Notes under the pieces: model-generated
The model's database searches: none
The model's input: only the letters and a program-made list of their open reading frames with translations
Told to the model about the DNA's origin: nothing
Part shown: positions 51,039 to 59,860 of the stretch, in pieces
Numbering within the stretch: the stretch's first letter is position 1
Layout: each line of letters starts with the position of its first letter
Assembly: GCF_041346945.1 (NCBI RefSeq)
Contig: NZ_CP166850.1
Coordinates: 2,170,001 to 2,234,000 of the forward strand
DNA: 64,000 nucleotides
Source: Amycolatopsis sp. cg9
GTDB taxonomy: Bacteria > Actinomycetota > Actinomycetes > Mycobacteriales > Pseudonocardiaceae
Direction: 5' to 3'
Position numbers and translations under genes: made by a program

Positions 51039-51872
51039 ATGCCCGACGCCGCGACCCGGACCGAACGAGTTCCCGTGGGGGTCGACCCGACCCGAGCCAG
51101 CATCGCGCGCGTGTACGACGCCTTCCTGCTGGGGAAGGACAACTACGAGATCGACCGGGAGGTCCTGCACAAGGTGCAGAAGGCCGCCCCGGAGGCGCAG
51201 GACCTCGCGTTCGAGAACCGCGGCTTCCTCATCCGCGCCTGCCGTTTCCTCGCGAGCCAGACCGGCATCACCCAGTTCCTCGACCTCGGCTCGGGCCTGC
51301 CGACGGCGGAGAACACCCACCAGGTCGTCCAGCGGATCAACCCGGAGACCAAGGTCGTCTACGTCGACAACGACCCCGTGGTCCTCGCGCACGGCCGGGC
51401 GCTGCTGGAGGAGAACGAGCACACCCACTTCGTCGCCGAAGACATCTTCGAGCCCGCGCGGATCCTGCAGAACGAGGTCGTCCGCGAGCACATCGACTTC
51501 AGCCAGCCGCTGGTCCTGCTCCAGATGGGCACGCTGCACCACTTCAACGGCGACCCCGCCCGGCCGGCCGAGATCATGCGGGAGTACGTCGACGCGCTGC
51601 CGTCCGGCTCCTTCGTCGGGCTCAGCCACTTCTTCGACCCCGAGAACGACGACTCCGCGACCGCCCGCCGGATGGAGGACTTCTTCCTGCACAGCCCGAT
51701 GGGCTCCGGCACCTTCCGGACGCAGAAGGAGATCGAAGAGCTGTTCCCCGGCCTCGACATGGTGCCCCCGGGCGTGGTCCGGTGCGCCGACTGGTGGCCG
51801 GACGGCCCGCGGCTCAAGGAGCTGAACGTCGCGCAGCGGACGATCGCCGGCGGCGTCGGCCGCAAGCCGTAG
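51039..51872 (+). CDS. SAM-dependent methyltransferase, DUF574 type
   Basis: 277 aa from the ATG at 51039. Opening VGVDPTRASIARVYDAFLLGKDNYEIDRE is the DUF574 signature; the SAM-binding loop is FLDLGSGLPTAENTHQV, followed by VVYVDNDPVVLAHG and FVAEDIFEPARI. Target unknown; these are common beside XRE/DUF397 genes in actinomycetes. A promoter region of ~160 bp is shared with the XRE gene. Confidence 0.9.
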   Translation: MPDAATRTERVPVGVDPTRASIARVYDAFLLGKDNYEIDREVLHKVQKAAPEAQDLAFENRGFLIRACRFLASQTGITQFLDLGSGLPTAENTHQVVQRINPETKVVYVDNDPVVLAHGRALLEENEHTHFVAEDIFEPARILQNEVVREHIDFSQPLVLLQMGTLHHFNGDPARPAEIMREYVDALPSGSFVGLSHFFDPENDDSATARRMEDFFLHSPMGSGTFRTQKEIEELFPGLDMVPPGVVRCADWWPDGPRLKELNVAQRTIAGGVGRKP

Positions 51873-51885
51873 GGATCCCCGTCCG

Positions 51886-52266
51886 TCAGAGGCGGACGAG
51901 GGGGAGCCAATGGGAGAGGTCGGCCCGGGTGCCCGATGCGGACACCCGGCCGTCCGCCACCGCAGTGGTCCAGTCCAGTCCGCCGGTGGCCAGTTCCAGC
52001 CACGTGCGCGGATCGGTCTCGATCACGTTCGGCGGGGTGCCCCTGGTGTGCCGCGGGCCCTCCACGCACTGCACCGCCGCGAACGGCGGCACGCGGACTT
52101 CGACCGTGCGGCCCGGCGCGTCGGCCGCCAGCGCGCGCAGGCTGAGCCGGACCGCGGTGGCGAGCTCGGGGCGCGCCGGGTCCGGTGCATCGCCCTGCAG
52201 CCAAGGGAAAACCGCCAGCACCGCCGCACGTAACTGTCCGGGGTCGACCGAACGCGAAGAGGCCAT
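51886..52266 (-). CDS. Sterol-carrier-family-like protein
   Basis: 126 aa from the ATG at 52266. MASSRSVDPGQLRAAVLAVFPWL and ELATAVRLSLRALAADAPGRTVEVRVPPFAAVQC, then NVIETDPRTWLELATGGLDWTTAVADGRVSASG, match the small SCP-like proteins found next to purF in actinobacteria (position of Rv0807). A lipid-binding role is assumed from the fold only. Confidence 0.85.
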   Translation of the reverse strand: MASSRSVDPGQLRAAVLAVFPWLQGDAPDPARPELATAVRLSLRALAADAPGRTVEVRVPPFAAVQCVEGPRHTRGTPPNVIETDPRTWLELATGGLDWTTAVADGRVSASGTRADLSHWLPLVRL

Positions 52267-52295
52267 GGGCAAACAGTAGAGTGGCGCACCAAGGA

Positions 52296-52385
52296 TGAAC
52301 CTCATTCAGCCGTCGGCCGACGCAAGTGTCGCCGCAGGACCGCAACCTGCGGTCCGTGGCGTCGGCCTGACCAGAATGAGGTTCA
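52296..52385. repeat. 90-bp nested inverted repeat between divergent genes
   Basis: Three concentric palindromes: 12-bp outer arms TGAACCTCATTC (52296-52307) and GAATGAGGTTCA (52374-52385); 9-bp middle arms GGCCGACGC (52315-52323) and GCGTCGGCC (52359-52367); an inner 8-bp hairpin GGACCGCA/TGCGGTCC (52337-52344, 52348-52355). A TTTT follows at 52387-52390. It lies between divergent starts, so it is not an ordinary end-of-gene terminator. Confidence 0.92.
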
Positions 52386-52418
52386 GTTTTCAGGCACACC
52401 CGAGAACATGGGGATGAG

Positions 52419-53108
52419 ATGGCGCAGCGGGACGAGGCGGATCGGATGGTTTCGCAGCAGCCCACCGGAAGCGGGCCCGATCGCCCCGGCAAGCACAGCC
52501 GCGCGGCGCGGCGAAGCGGCCAGCAGGCCCGGCGTTCCGGCAAGCACGGCACGCCCGAGATCACCGCGGAGATGCGGGCGAACGCCCGCGCCAACCCCAA
52601 CAGCTGGCTCTACGTCATCGACGAGGCCTTCGACCCGAACGGGCCGGTCCCGTCGTGGGCGGTCGTCGGCGCCTACCCGGTGAACGGCGTCGGCGACGTC
52701 GTCGCGGACTTCCACCCCAACGACCGCTACCGGCCTTCGCCGAAAGCGCTCGGCTTCCCGGACCCCGCGAACGACCTCGAGCAGCTGCTGCAGCTCGTCC
52801 GCACCGAGCACCGCCCGCCGTCGGACCTGCCGAAGGTCGTCCTCGACTCGACGCTGTTCGTCTACGCGATGTCGCCGGTGCAGCGCACGGTGATCGGGTT
52901 CCACAACACCGACGGCCGGGTGATGGTGCCGGCGTACACCCGCAAGGCCCTGGTGCCGAACGAGTGGCCGCACGCCCGCGCCGTGCTCGGCCGCGACATC
53001 GTCAGCCTGCTCGGCGGTCACCCGGTCGCGATCAACCCGCACGACCTGATCACGGCGGTCGTGCCGGCCGAGCACCTCCTGAAGGCGATCGCCGACGAAC
53101 AGCGCTGA
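52419..53108 (+). CDS. SseB-like / type VII secretion-associated-like protein
   Basis: 229 aa. A basic Ser/Gly-rich start (~1-48) is followed by NPNSWLYVIDEAFDPNGPVPSWAVVGAYPVNGVGDVVADFHPNDRYRPSPKALGF, which resembles actinobacterial proteins annotated as type VII secretion-associated, and by a C-terminal part (GRVMVPAYTRKALVPNEW, LGGHPVAINPHDLITAVVP) that resembles the SseB fold. No ESX core genes are in the window, so the assignment is weak. Soluble. Confidence 0.6.
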   Translation: MAQRDEADRMVSQQPTGSGPDRPGKHSRAARRSGQQARRSGKHGTPEITAEMRANARANPNSWLYVIDEAFDPNGPVPSWAVVGAYPVNGVGDVVADFHPNDRYRPSPKALGFPDPANDLEQLLQLVRTEHRPPSDLPKVVLDSTLFVYAMSPVQRTVIGFHNTDGRVMVPAYTRKALVPNEWPHARAVLGRDIVSLLGGHPVAINPHDLITAVVPAEHLLKAIADEQR

Positions 53109-53135
53109 CCTGCGGGTTTAACCCCATCGAGTGAC

Positions 53136-53166
53136 CACCCGAGTCGCCAATCCGGTGACTCGGGTG
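53136..53166 (+). terminator. Terminator-like hairpin
   Basis: CACCCGAGTC (53136-53145) pairs with GACTCGGGTG (53157-53166) around an 11-nt loop, 28 bp after the SseB-like stop and before the first lysozyme gene. No T-run. Confidence 0.7.
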
Positions 53167-53207
53167 CATCGTGAGGCTGGATAAGTCTCGCGAGAACGGT
53201 GGGGAGC

Positions 53208-54008
53208 ATGAGGGTGAAACGTCGCGCATTGCTACCCCTCGCCGCCGCGGTGCTGCTCGTCGCCGGCCAGACGCCGGCGAAGGCCGAGGACGGTTACGCC
53301 GGAGCCGAGGAGCACTACGCGGGTTCGCAGATCGCCAAGGTCGAAGGCGTCGGCGCGGTTCCCGGCGTGCTGTACGGGTCCGACGACCAGCAGCTCGGGC
53401 ACGACGTCAGCGGGCACCAGGGCCCGGTCGACTGGCCGGGCGCGGCGCGCTCCGGCGCCAAGTTCGTCTACGTCAAGGCGACCGAGGGCACCGGCTTCGT
53501 CAACCCGCAGTTCGCGCAGCAGTACAACGGCTCCTACGACGCGGGCCTGATCCGCGGCGCCTACCACTTCGCCCGGCCGGACATCTCCGACGGCGCGTCG
53601 CAGGCGCGGTACTTCCTCGCCCACGGCGGCGGCTGGTCGGCCGACGGCCGGACCCTGCCCGGCGCGCTCGACGCGGAGTACAACCCGTACGGCGAAACCT
53701 GCTACGGCAAGGACGCGGCGGGGATGGTCCGCTGGATCAGCGACTTCTCCGAGACCTACCGCGCGGCGACCGGCCGCTACCCGACGATCTACACCTCGAC
53801 GAGCTGGTGGAAGCGCTGCACCGCCAACAACGGCGGGTTCGGCGACAACCCGCTCTGGATCGCCCGCTACAACACCTACATCGGCGAGCTGCCCGCCGGC
53901 TGGGGCGTCCACACGATCTGGCAGTTCGCCGACCGCGGCACCCTGCCCGGCGACCAGAACTGGTTCAACGGCTCGGCCGACCGGCTGCGCGCGCTCGCGC
54001 TGGGCTGA
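53208..54008 (+). CDS. Secreted GH25 lysozyme (first of tandem pair)
   Basis: 266 aa from the ATG at 53208; GTGs at 53199 and 53214 are alternatives, the latter best spaced from GGGGAG. Signal peptide RRALLPLAAAVLLVAGQTPAKA. The GH25 barrel begins GHDVSGHQGPVDWPGA, with FVYVKATEGTGFVNPQF, GAYHFARPD, the catalytic acidic pair in GALDAEYNPYG, and IYTSTSWWKRC. It cleaves peptidoglycan between MurNAc and GlcNAc outside the cell. Close paralogue of the next gene. Confidence 0.94.
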   Translation: MRVKRRALLPLAAAVLLVAGQTPAKAEDGYAGAEEHYAGSQIAKVEGVGAVPGVLYGSDDQQLGHDVSGHQGPVDWPGAARSGAKFVYVKATEGTGFVNPQFAQQYNGSYDAGLIRGAYHFARPDISDGASQARYFLAHGGGWSADGRTLPGALDAEYNPYGETCYGKDAAGMVRWISDFSETYRAATGRYPTIYTSTSWWKRCTANNGGFGDNPLWIARYNTYIGELPAGWGVHTIWQFADRGTLPGDQNWFNGSADRLRALALG

Positions 54009-54201
54009 ACGGCCCAGCACCCGCGGTAATAGGTGTTAACCAGTAACGAATTGAAGATCGACTTCCCGAGAAAATCACCCACGCGTATACCCAATTTCAC
54101 GAAACTGAGTGACAAACCGCCACCTCGTCCTCAACAATCGTGCCCGGGCGGCTACCTGCACATAGCCGCCCTCAGCGAGGGTTCTGTGAAGGGATTCCAT
54201 C
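54009..54201 (+). promoter_or_regulatory. AT-rich gap upstream of the second lysozyme gene
   Basis: The first ~110 bp (54025-54120) are strikingly AT-rich for this genome, with gttaacc at 54032-54038 and several TATA-like stretches. A 9-bp hairpin GGGCGGCTA/TAGCCGCCC (54146-54154 with 54163-54171) lies ~30 bp before the start codon. Promoter and a structured 5' leader are likely; no riboswitch consensus was recognised. Confidence 0.5.
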
Positions 54202-55071
54202 ATGTCCACTTCCCGAAGAGGGCGGCTGTTCGCCGCCCTGGTCGTCCCGGCCACGCTGCTCCTGCTCGGCAGCACGGCGCAGGCGGCGACGTTCTCCCCC
54301 GAGGCCGACCCGGTCGCCGCGATCAACGCGGACATCGCGCAGCACAACCACGAACTGGGGTCGCAGATCCGGCGCGTCGAAGGCGACAAGTCGACACCGG
54401 ACACGCAGAAGGCGGCTCAGCAGCCGCAGCCCGCCCAGGCGATCCCCAACCAGGTGCTCGCCACCGTCGCCGGCATGGACGTCGCCAGCTACCAGGGCAA
54501 CGTCGACTGGGCGAACTGGTGGAACCAGGGCAAGCGGTTCGTCTGGACCAAGGCCACGGAGAGCACCAGCTACACCAACCCGTACTTCGCGCAGCAGTAC
54601 AACGGCTCCTACAACCAGGGCTTCATCCGCGGCGCGTACCACTTCGCCACGCCGAACACCGCGAGCGGCGCGGCGCAGGCCAGGTACTTCGTCGCCCACG
54701 GCGGCGGCTGGTCGAAGGACGGCAAGACCCTGCCGGGCGCGCTCGACATGGAGTACAACCCGTACGGCGCGACCTGCTACGGGCTGAGCAAGGCCGGGAT
54801 GACGTCGTGGATCCTCGACTTCCACGACACCTACCACTCCCTCACCGGCCGGTACCCGGTGATCTACACGTCGACGAGCTGGTGGAGCAGCTGCGTGAGC
54901 GGTGACTTCTCCAGCACGGCCCCGCTGTGGGTCGCGCGGTACGCGTCGTCGGTGGGCACCCTGCCGTACAACTGGAGCTACTACACCGTCTGGCAGTACA
55001 CCTCGAGCCCGCTCGACCAGGACACCTTCAACGGTGCCTACGACCGGCTCCAGGCACTCGCCAACGGCTGA
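54202..55071 (+). CDS. Secreted GH25 lysozyme (second of tandem pair)
   Basis: 289 aa. Signal peptide RLFAALVVPATLLLLGSTAQAA; a ~65-residue Gln/Ala-rich linker; then GMDVASYQGNVDWANWW, FVWTKATESTSYTNPYF, GAYHFATPN, the acidic pair in GALDMEYNPYG and IYTSTSWWSSC. About 60% identical by eye to the preceding gene over the catalytic domain, hence a tandem duplication. Two cysteines in the C-terminal half may form a disulfide. Same function; separate upstream region suggests separate control. Confidence 0.94.
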   Translation: MSTSRRGRLFAALVVPATLLLLGSTAQAATFSPEADPVAAINADIAQHNHELGSQIRRVEGDKSTPDTQKAAQQPQPAQAIPNQVLATVAGMDVASYQGNVDWANWWNQGKRFVWTKATESTSYTNPYFAQQYNGSYNQGFIRGAYHFATPNTASGAAQARYFVAHGGGWSKDGKTLPGALDMEYNPYGATCYGLSKAGMTSWILDFHDTYHSLTGRYPVIYTSTSWWSSCVSGDFSSTAPLWVARYASSVGTLPYNWSYYTVWQYTSSPLDQDTFNGAYDRLQALANG

Positions 55072-55082
55072 CCCGCACCACC

Positions 55083-55130
55083 CCGGCTCCCGGATCGTGA
55101 CGACTTCGCGTCGGCACGGCCGGGAGCCGG
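55083..55130 (+). terminator. Terminator-like hairpin after the second lysozyme
   Basis: CCGGCTCCCGG (55083-55093) pairs with CCGGGAGCCGG (55120-55130); TTTC follows. The 26-nt loop contains a minor inner pairing. Confidence 0.7.
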
Positions 55131-55245
55131 TTTCATGCCGTACCGTCCGAGCTTGCAGAATGCTGCTCACACGTCCTGGGGAACCGCACGCGTCCACCGG
55201 ACGTCGGAAAGCGGACGAACACCCAGCGCCCGGAAGGCATGAAAG

Positions 55246-56154
55246 ATGACGTACCCGCCTCAGCCGGGCCAGCCCGGCCAGCCCGATCCGTACGGCCAGC
55301 AGCCGCAGTCCGGCGGCTTCCCGCAGCAGCCGTACCCGCAGCAGGGCGGGTGGGACCCCAACCAGCAGCAACAGCCGTACCCGACGCAGCAGTACCCGCA
55401 GGGCTGGGACCCGAGCCAGCAGCAGCAGGGTTACCCGTCGGGCGGCTTCCCGGCGAGCCCGCAGCCGCAGTGGGGCGACGCGGGTACCCAGCAGCAGTCG
55501 GCGTGGGCGGACCCGAACGCGCAGCAGTACGGCCAGCAGGCCTGGGACCCGAACCAGGGCGGCCAGATGTCCGGCTGGGACCCGGCGACCGGCGGCTACG
55601 CGCAGGGCTTCGGCGGACCGCCGGCCCCGCCGAAGAAGAGCAAGACCGGGATGTGGATCGCCGTCGGCGCCACCGTGGTCGTCGTGCTGGCGGCGCTGGG
55701 TGTCACCGGCTTCGTCGCGCCCGGGTTCTTCCTTTCGAAGGACGACAACACGAACGTCGCGGCGCCGCCGTCGTCGAGCACGTCCGCGAAGCCGACGGCG
55801 CCGAAGACGACCACGCCCAAGAAGACGACGACGCCGACCTCCAAGCCCCCGTCGGGCTCCGACGCTTCGGACGCCAAGGCGGTCCTGCAGGGCTTCATCG
55901 ACAAGCTGAACGCGGACGACAAGGCCGGCGCGCTCGCGCTGGGCTGCTCCGACTCGAAGGACCTGCTCGACTCGTGGCTCGACACGTTCCTCAAGCCGCC
56001 GTTGAAGCTGACGCTCGGCGAGGTGCCGGACGACGAGTACCTGGTCGAGGGCCAGGTCACCGGGACGTCCGCCGGCAAGAACGTCAAGGGCACGCTGAGC
56101 GCGACGAACTTCGACGACAAGGGTTTCTGCGTCAGCACCATGCTGGTGTCCTGA
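55246..56154 (+). CDS. Gln/Pro-rich single-pass membrane protein
   Basis: 302 aa. Residues 1-125 are a cytoplasmic low-complexity tail of Gln, Pro, Gly, Tyr and Trp (repeats such as WDPNQQQQ, WDPSQQQQ, WDPNQGGQ). KKSKTG precedes one helix (MWIAVGATVVVVLAALGVTGF), then a Ser/Thr/Pro/Lys linker and an outer alpha+beta domain (~205-302: AKAVLQGFIDKLNADDKAGALALGCS...) like the DUF4878/NTF2-type domains. Two or more Cys in the outer part. Function unknown. Four bases separate it from the pentapeptide gene. Confidence 0.8.
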   Translation: MTYPPQPGQPGQPDPYGQQPQSGGFPQQPYPQQGGWDPNQQQQPYPTQQYPQGWDPSQQQQGYPSGGFPASPQPQWGDAGTQQQSAWADPNAQQYGQQAWDPNQGGQMSGWDPATGGYAQGFGGPPAPPKKSKTGMWIAVGATVVVVLAALGVTGFVAPGFFLSKDDNTNVAAPPSSSTSAKPTAPKTTTPKKTTTPTSKPPSGSDASDAKAVLQGFIDKLNADDKAGALALGCSDSKDLLDSWLDTFLKPPLKLTLGEVPDDEYLVEGQVTGTSAGKNVKGTLSATNFDDKGFCVSTMLVS

Positions 56155-56158
56155 ACGC

Positions 56159-57262
56159 GTGAAGCTGTGGCGATCACCGCTGGCGTGGACGTTCTTCGCG
56201 TCGCTGGTGCTGTTGCTCGGGGTCGGCGGCTGGCTGCTGACCGACCCCGCCACCAGCCGCAGTGACGCGCTGAAGACGGGCGGCCTCGCCGGCGGTGCGA
56301 TCGTGGCGCTGTACGCGCTGTGGCTCAACGACCGGCGCCGCCGGGTCGAGGAACGCCGCCAGGACATCGAGCGCCGCCGACACGAACTCGAGTCGCAGCG
56401 CGCGGAACAGGACCGCGAGCGGGTGGCGGACGAGCGGTTCGCGAAGGCGGTCGAGCTGCTCGGCCACGCCGCGGACCAGGTGCGGGTGGGCGCGCTGCAC
56501 GCGCTGGCGGGGCTGGCGCGGAACCGTCCGGAGTACACGCAGACGGTGCTGGACGTGCTGTGCTCGTACCTGCGGCGGCCGTTCGAGCACCCGCGGTACG
56601 AAGAGGAGCTCGACCGCAAGGATCGCGACGGCACGCGGGGCACGCCCGAGCAGGAGCAGGAGCTGCAGGTGCGGCTCACCGCCCAGCGGCTGATCAAGGA
56701 TCTGCTGCCGCCGGCGTCGTCGCCGGACGCGCTGGACTACGACCTCGACCTGACCGGCGCGGTCGTCGAATACCTCGATTTCTCCGGGCGCCGGATCGGC
56801 GGGATGCTGCTGCGGTACGCGGCCCTGTACAGCAGCACCAACTTCAGCGGCTGCCGGTTCACCGGGAAGGTGTACTTCACGGCCGCGGGCACCGGCCAGG
56901 GGCGGCTGATCGGGTACTTCCGGTGCCGGGGCGCGGTTTTCGAGAGTCACGCCTGGTTCAGCGGCACGCAGTTCGCCGAGCTGACGGACTTCACGGACAC
57001 GACGTTCGCCGGGCCGACGACGTTCAAGGACGCCGAGTTCGGCAACGACGCGCTGTTCGGCGGGGTGCAGGCGACGGGGTCGCTTGACCTGCGGCGGGCC
57101 TGCTTCCGGGGGCAGACCGATCTGCGGTTCGCCTCGCTGCCGGCGGCGGTTTCGCTGTACAACACGCGGGTGCGGGCGGAGAAGGACGTGCAGCTGCCGT
57201 CGGCTTGGGACGTCGAGGAACTCCACGACGGGGACCTGCGGGTCGTCGCCAAGCGGGGCTGA
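56159..57262 (+). CDS. Membrane protein with pentapeptide-like repeats
   Basis: 367 aa from the GTG at 56159. Two helices (AWTFFASLVLLLGVGGWLL; GGLAGGAIVALYALWL) are followed by a charged coiled coil (RRRRVEERRQDIERRRHELESQ) and a HEAT-like segment (FAKAVELLGHAADQVRVGALHALAGLARNRPEY). Residues ~200-340 contain degenerate pentapeptide repeats of A(D/N)LxF type (LDFSG, TNFSGCRF, AVFESHAWF, TDFTDTTF, TTFKDAEF). The layout matches a group of actinobacterial membrane proteins of unknown role. Confidence 0.8.
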   Translation: MKLWRSPLAWTFFASLVLLLGVGGWLLTDPATSRSDALKTGGLAGGAIVALYALWLNDRRRRVEERRQDIERRRHELESQRAEQDRERVADERFAKAVELLGHAADQVRVGALHALAGLARNRPEYTQTVLDVLCSYLRRPFEHPRYEEELDRKDRDGTRGTPEQEQELQVRLTAQRLIKDLLPPASSPDALDYDLDLTGAVVEYLDFSGRRIGGMLLRYAALYSSTNFSGCRFTGKVYFTAAGTGQGRLIGYFRCRGAVFESHAWFSGTQFAELTDFTDTTFAGPTTFKDAEFGNDALFGGVQATGSLDLRRACFRGQTDLRFASLPAAVSLYNTRVRAEKDVQLPSAWDVEELHDGDLRVVAKRG

Positions 57263-57263
57263 G

Positions 57264-57295
57264 CGGAGGGCACCGGCCGGAGCCGGCGCCCTCCG
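57264..57295. terminator. Bidirectional hairpin between the pentapeptide gene and purL
   Basis: CGGAGGGC (57264-57271) pairs with GCCCTCCG (57288-57295) and inner CCGGC with GCCGG around CGGA. It lies between convergent stops at 57262 and 57300. Confidence 0.75.
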
Positions 57296-57299
57296 GTGC

Positions 57300-59606
57300 T
57301 CAGTCGAACAGCGCCGGCAGGGCGCCTTCCCAGACCTCGCGCAGCTCGTCCAGCGTGAACTCCGTGATGCCCTGCAGCTCCAGCGTGCCCGACTCCGGGT
57401 CGACCACGCCGGTCTTGCGCCAGGGCAGGCCGCGGGCCGTGCACATCTCCGTGAAGCGCAGTTCCTCCGTGCGCGGGACCGCCACCAGTACGCGGCCGGC
57501 CGACTCGGAGAACAGCTGGACGAACGGGTCCTGGTCGGTGTCGAGGAAGACCCGGGCGCCGCACTGTCCGATCAGGACGGTTTCGACCAGCGTCTGGATC
57601 AGGCCGCCGTCGGACAGGTCGTGCGCCGCCGAGATCATGCCGTCGCGGGAGCCCGCCACCAGGATCTCGCCCAGCAGCTTCTCGCGGGCCAGGTCGACGC
57701 GCGGGGGAACACCGCCGAGGTGGCCGTGGAGCTCGCGGGCCCAGGCCGAGCCGTCCAGCTCGTCGTGCGTTTCGCCCAGCAGCAGCAGGGTTTCGCCGGC
57801 TTCCGCGCCGATGCCGGTCGGGATGCGGCGGGTGACGTCGTCGATCACGCCGAGGACGCCGATCACCGGGGTCGGCAGGATCGCCGTCGAACCGGTCTGG
57901 TTGAAGAAGCTCACGTTGCCGCCGGTCACCGGGATGCCGAGCTCGACGCAGCCGTCCGCGAGGCCGTGGACCGCCTGCTCGAACTGCCACATCACGCCCG
58001 GGTCGGTCGGGGCGCCGAAGTTCAGGCAGTCCGAGACCGCGACCGGGGTCGCGCCGCCCGTCGCCACGTTGCGGTACGCCTCCGCCAGCGCCAGCTGCGC
58101 GCCGCGGTACGGGTCGAGGTAGACGAACTTGCTGTTGCAGTCCGTCGCGACCGAGACGCCGCGGCCGGACGACTCGTCGATCCGGATCATGCCCGAGTCC
58201 GACGGCTGCGAGAGCACGGAGTTGCCGCGCACGTACCGGTCGTACTGCGAGGTCACCCATTCCTTCGACGCCTGGTTCGGCGACGAGATGAGCTTGAGGA
58301 CGTCCGCGCGCAGTTCGTCCGGTGTGGACGGACGCGGCAGCTTCGCGGAGGTGTCCGCGACCAAGGCGTCCTGAGTGGACGGGCGCTCGATCGGCCGGTC
58401 GTACACCGGGCCCTGGTGCGCCACGGTGTGCGCCGGGACGTCGACGACGACCTCGTCGTTCCACGTGATGACGAGGTGCTCGCCGTCGGTGACCTCGCCG
58501 ATGTCGGTGGCGATGACGTCCCACTTGCGGCAGACCGCCATGAACGCCTCGACGTTCTCCGGCGAGACGACCGCGCACATGCGCTCCTGCGACTCGCTGG
58601 AGAGCACCTCGGCGGGCGTCATCCCGTTGGCGCGCAACGGAACGCGGTCGAGGTGGATGTGCATGCCGCCGTCGCCGGCCGCGGCCAGCTCCGACGTCGC
58701 GCAGGACAGCCCGGCGCCGCCGAGGTCCTGGATGCCGACGACCAGCTTCTGCGCGAACAGCTCGAGGCAGCACTCGATGAGCACCTTCTCGGTGAACGGG
58801 TCGCCGACCTGGACGCTCGGGAGCTTCTTGCGGCCGCCCGACGATTCATCACCCGAGAAGGTGTCACTCGCCAGGACGGAAACGCCGCCGATGCCGTCGA
58901 GGCCGGTGCGCGCGCCGAACAGGATGATCTTGTTGCCGGTGCCGGACGCGAACGCCAGGTGCAGGTCCTCGACGCGCATCGCGCCGACGCACAGGGCGTT
59001 CACCAGCGGGTTGCCGGCGTAGGACGGGTCGAAGACGAGCTCGCCGCCGATGTTGGGCAGGCCGAGGCAGTTGCCGTAGCCGCCGACGCCGGCGACGACG
59101 CCGGGCAGCACGCGCTTGGTGTCGGGGGCGTCGGCCGGGCCGAAGCGCAGCGCGTCGGCGACCGCGAGGGGCCGCGCGCCCATCGCCATGATGTCGCGGA
59201 CGATGCCGCCGACGCCGGTCGCGGCACCCTGGTACGGCTCCACATAGGACGGGTGGTTGTGGCTCTCCACCTTGAAGGTGACCGCCCAGCCCTCGCCGAT
59301 GTCGACGACGCCCGCGTTTTCGCCGATGCCGGCCAGCATCTTGGCCTTCATCTCGTCGGTGGCGGTCTCCCCGAAGTACCGCAGGTGCTTCTTCGACGAC
59401 TTGTAGGAGCAGTGCTCGCTCCACATCACCGAGTACATGGCCAGCTCGGCGTCGGTGGGCCGGCGGCCGAGGATTTCCCGGATGCGGGCGTACTCGTCGT
59501 CGGCAAGGCCCAATTCGCGATACGGCTGGGTGTGCTCCGGGGTCGCCCCGGCGCGCTCGGTGGTGTCAACGGTGCTGGTCACGGTGTCCGTGTCAGGGTT
59601 CGCCAC
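57300..59606 (-). CDS. purL: Phosphoribosylformylglycinamidine synthase subunit PurL
   Basis: 768 aa from the GTG at 59606. ATP-dependent FGAM synthase, step four of purine synthesis, working with PurQ and PurS (not in the window). Seen: [31 protein letters not shown] (catalytic His and ATP-binding), [67 protein letters not shown] and AHDLSDGGL. Length is that of the small PurL. Divergent from the ABC exporter with a repeat element between. Confidence 0.96.
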   Translation of the reverse strand: MANPDTDTVTSTVDTTERAGATPEHTQPYRELGLADDEYARIREILGRRPTDAELAMYSVMWSEHCSYKSSKKHLRYFGETATDEMKAKMLAGIGENAGVVDIGEGWAVTFKVESHNHPSYVEPYQGAATGVGGIVRDIMAMGARPLAVADALRFGPADAPDTKRVLPGVVAGVGGYGNCLGLPNIGGELVFDPSYAGNPLVNALCVGAMRVEDLHLAFASGTGNKIILFGARTGLDGIGGVSVLASDTFSGDESSGGRKKLPSVQVGDPFTEKVLIECCLELFAQKLVVGIQDLGGAGLSCATSELAAAGDGGMHIHLDRVPLRANGMTPAEVLSSESQERMCAVVSPENVEAFMAVCRKWDVIATDIGEVTDGEHLVITWNDEVVVDVPAHTVAHQGPVYDRPIERPSTQDALVADTSAKLPRPSTPDELRADVLKLISSPNQASKEWVTSQYDRYVRGNSVLSQPSDSGMIRIDESSGRGVSVATDCNSKFVYLDPYRGAQLALAEAYRNVATGGATPVAVSDCLNFGAPTDPGVMWQFEQAVHGLADGCVELGIPVTGGNVSFFNQTGSTAILPTPVIGVLGVIDDVTRRIPTGIGAEAGETLLLLGETHDELDGSAWARELHGHLGGVPPRVDLAREKLLGEILVAGSRDGMISAAHDLSDGGLIQTLVETVLIGQCGARVFLDTDQDPFVQLFSESAGRVLVAVPRTEELRFTEMCTARGLPWRKTGVVDPESGTLELQGITEFTLDELREVWEGALPALFD

Positions 59607-59700
59607 GGCCGCCAGGATACGGGCCGCCCGGTGGCGCCCCGGACGGTGGGCCACCGAAATCGGACGGCCCCCGGCCGGTGTGAGCGGCGCAACACCCAAG

Positions 59701-59783
59701 CGCCCCAATGTGGCGTTCGGTGCGTCCAGCGCACCCAATGTGGCGTTCGGTGCGTTGGACGCAACCAACGCCACATTGGGGCG
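59701..59783. repeat. Composite repeat: two direct and one inverted copy of CCAATGTGGCGTT
   Basis: Direct copies of CCAATGTGGCGTTCGGTGCG start at 59705 and 59735 (30 bp apart), and AACGCCACATTGG lies at 59767-59779. The outermost 17-bp arms (59701-59717 and 59767-59783) are perfectly complementary, so the region can fold. It sits in the gap upstream of both purL and the ABC exporter. The style is that of an interspersed genomic repeat. Confidence 0.9.
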
Positions 59784-59860
59784 CTCCGGACCGGGCACCT
59801 GGCGTGGGCGGCGGGAAAATCGGTCGCCTTCGCCCGGGTGTCGGCTTAACGTCGAGAATC

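Noticed and set aside
54009..54201. c-di-AMP (ydaO) riboswitch before the second lysozyme
   Set aside because: Such switches control wall hydrolases in actinobacteria, but I could not find the conserved core; only a simple hairpin is supported.
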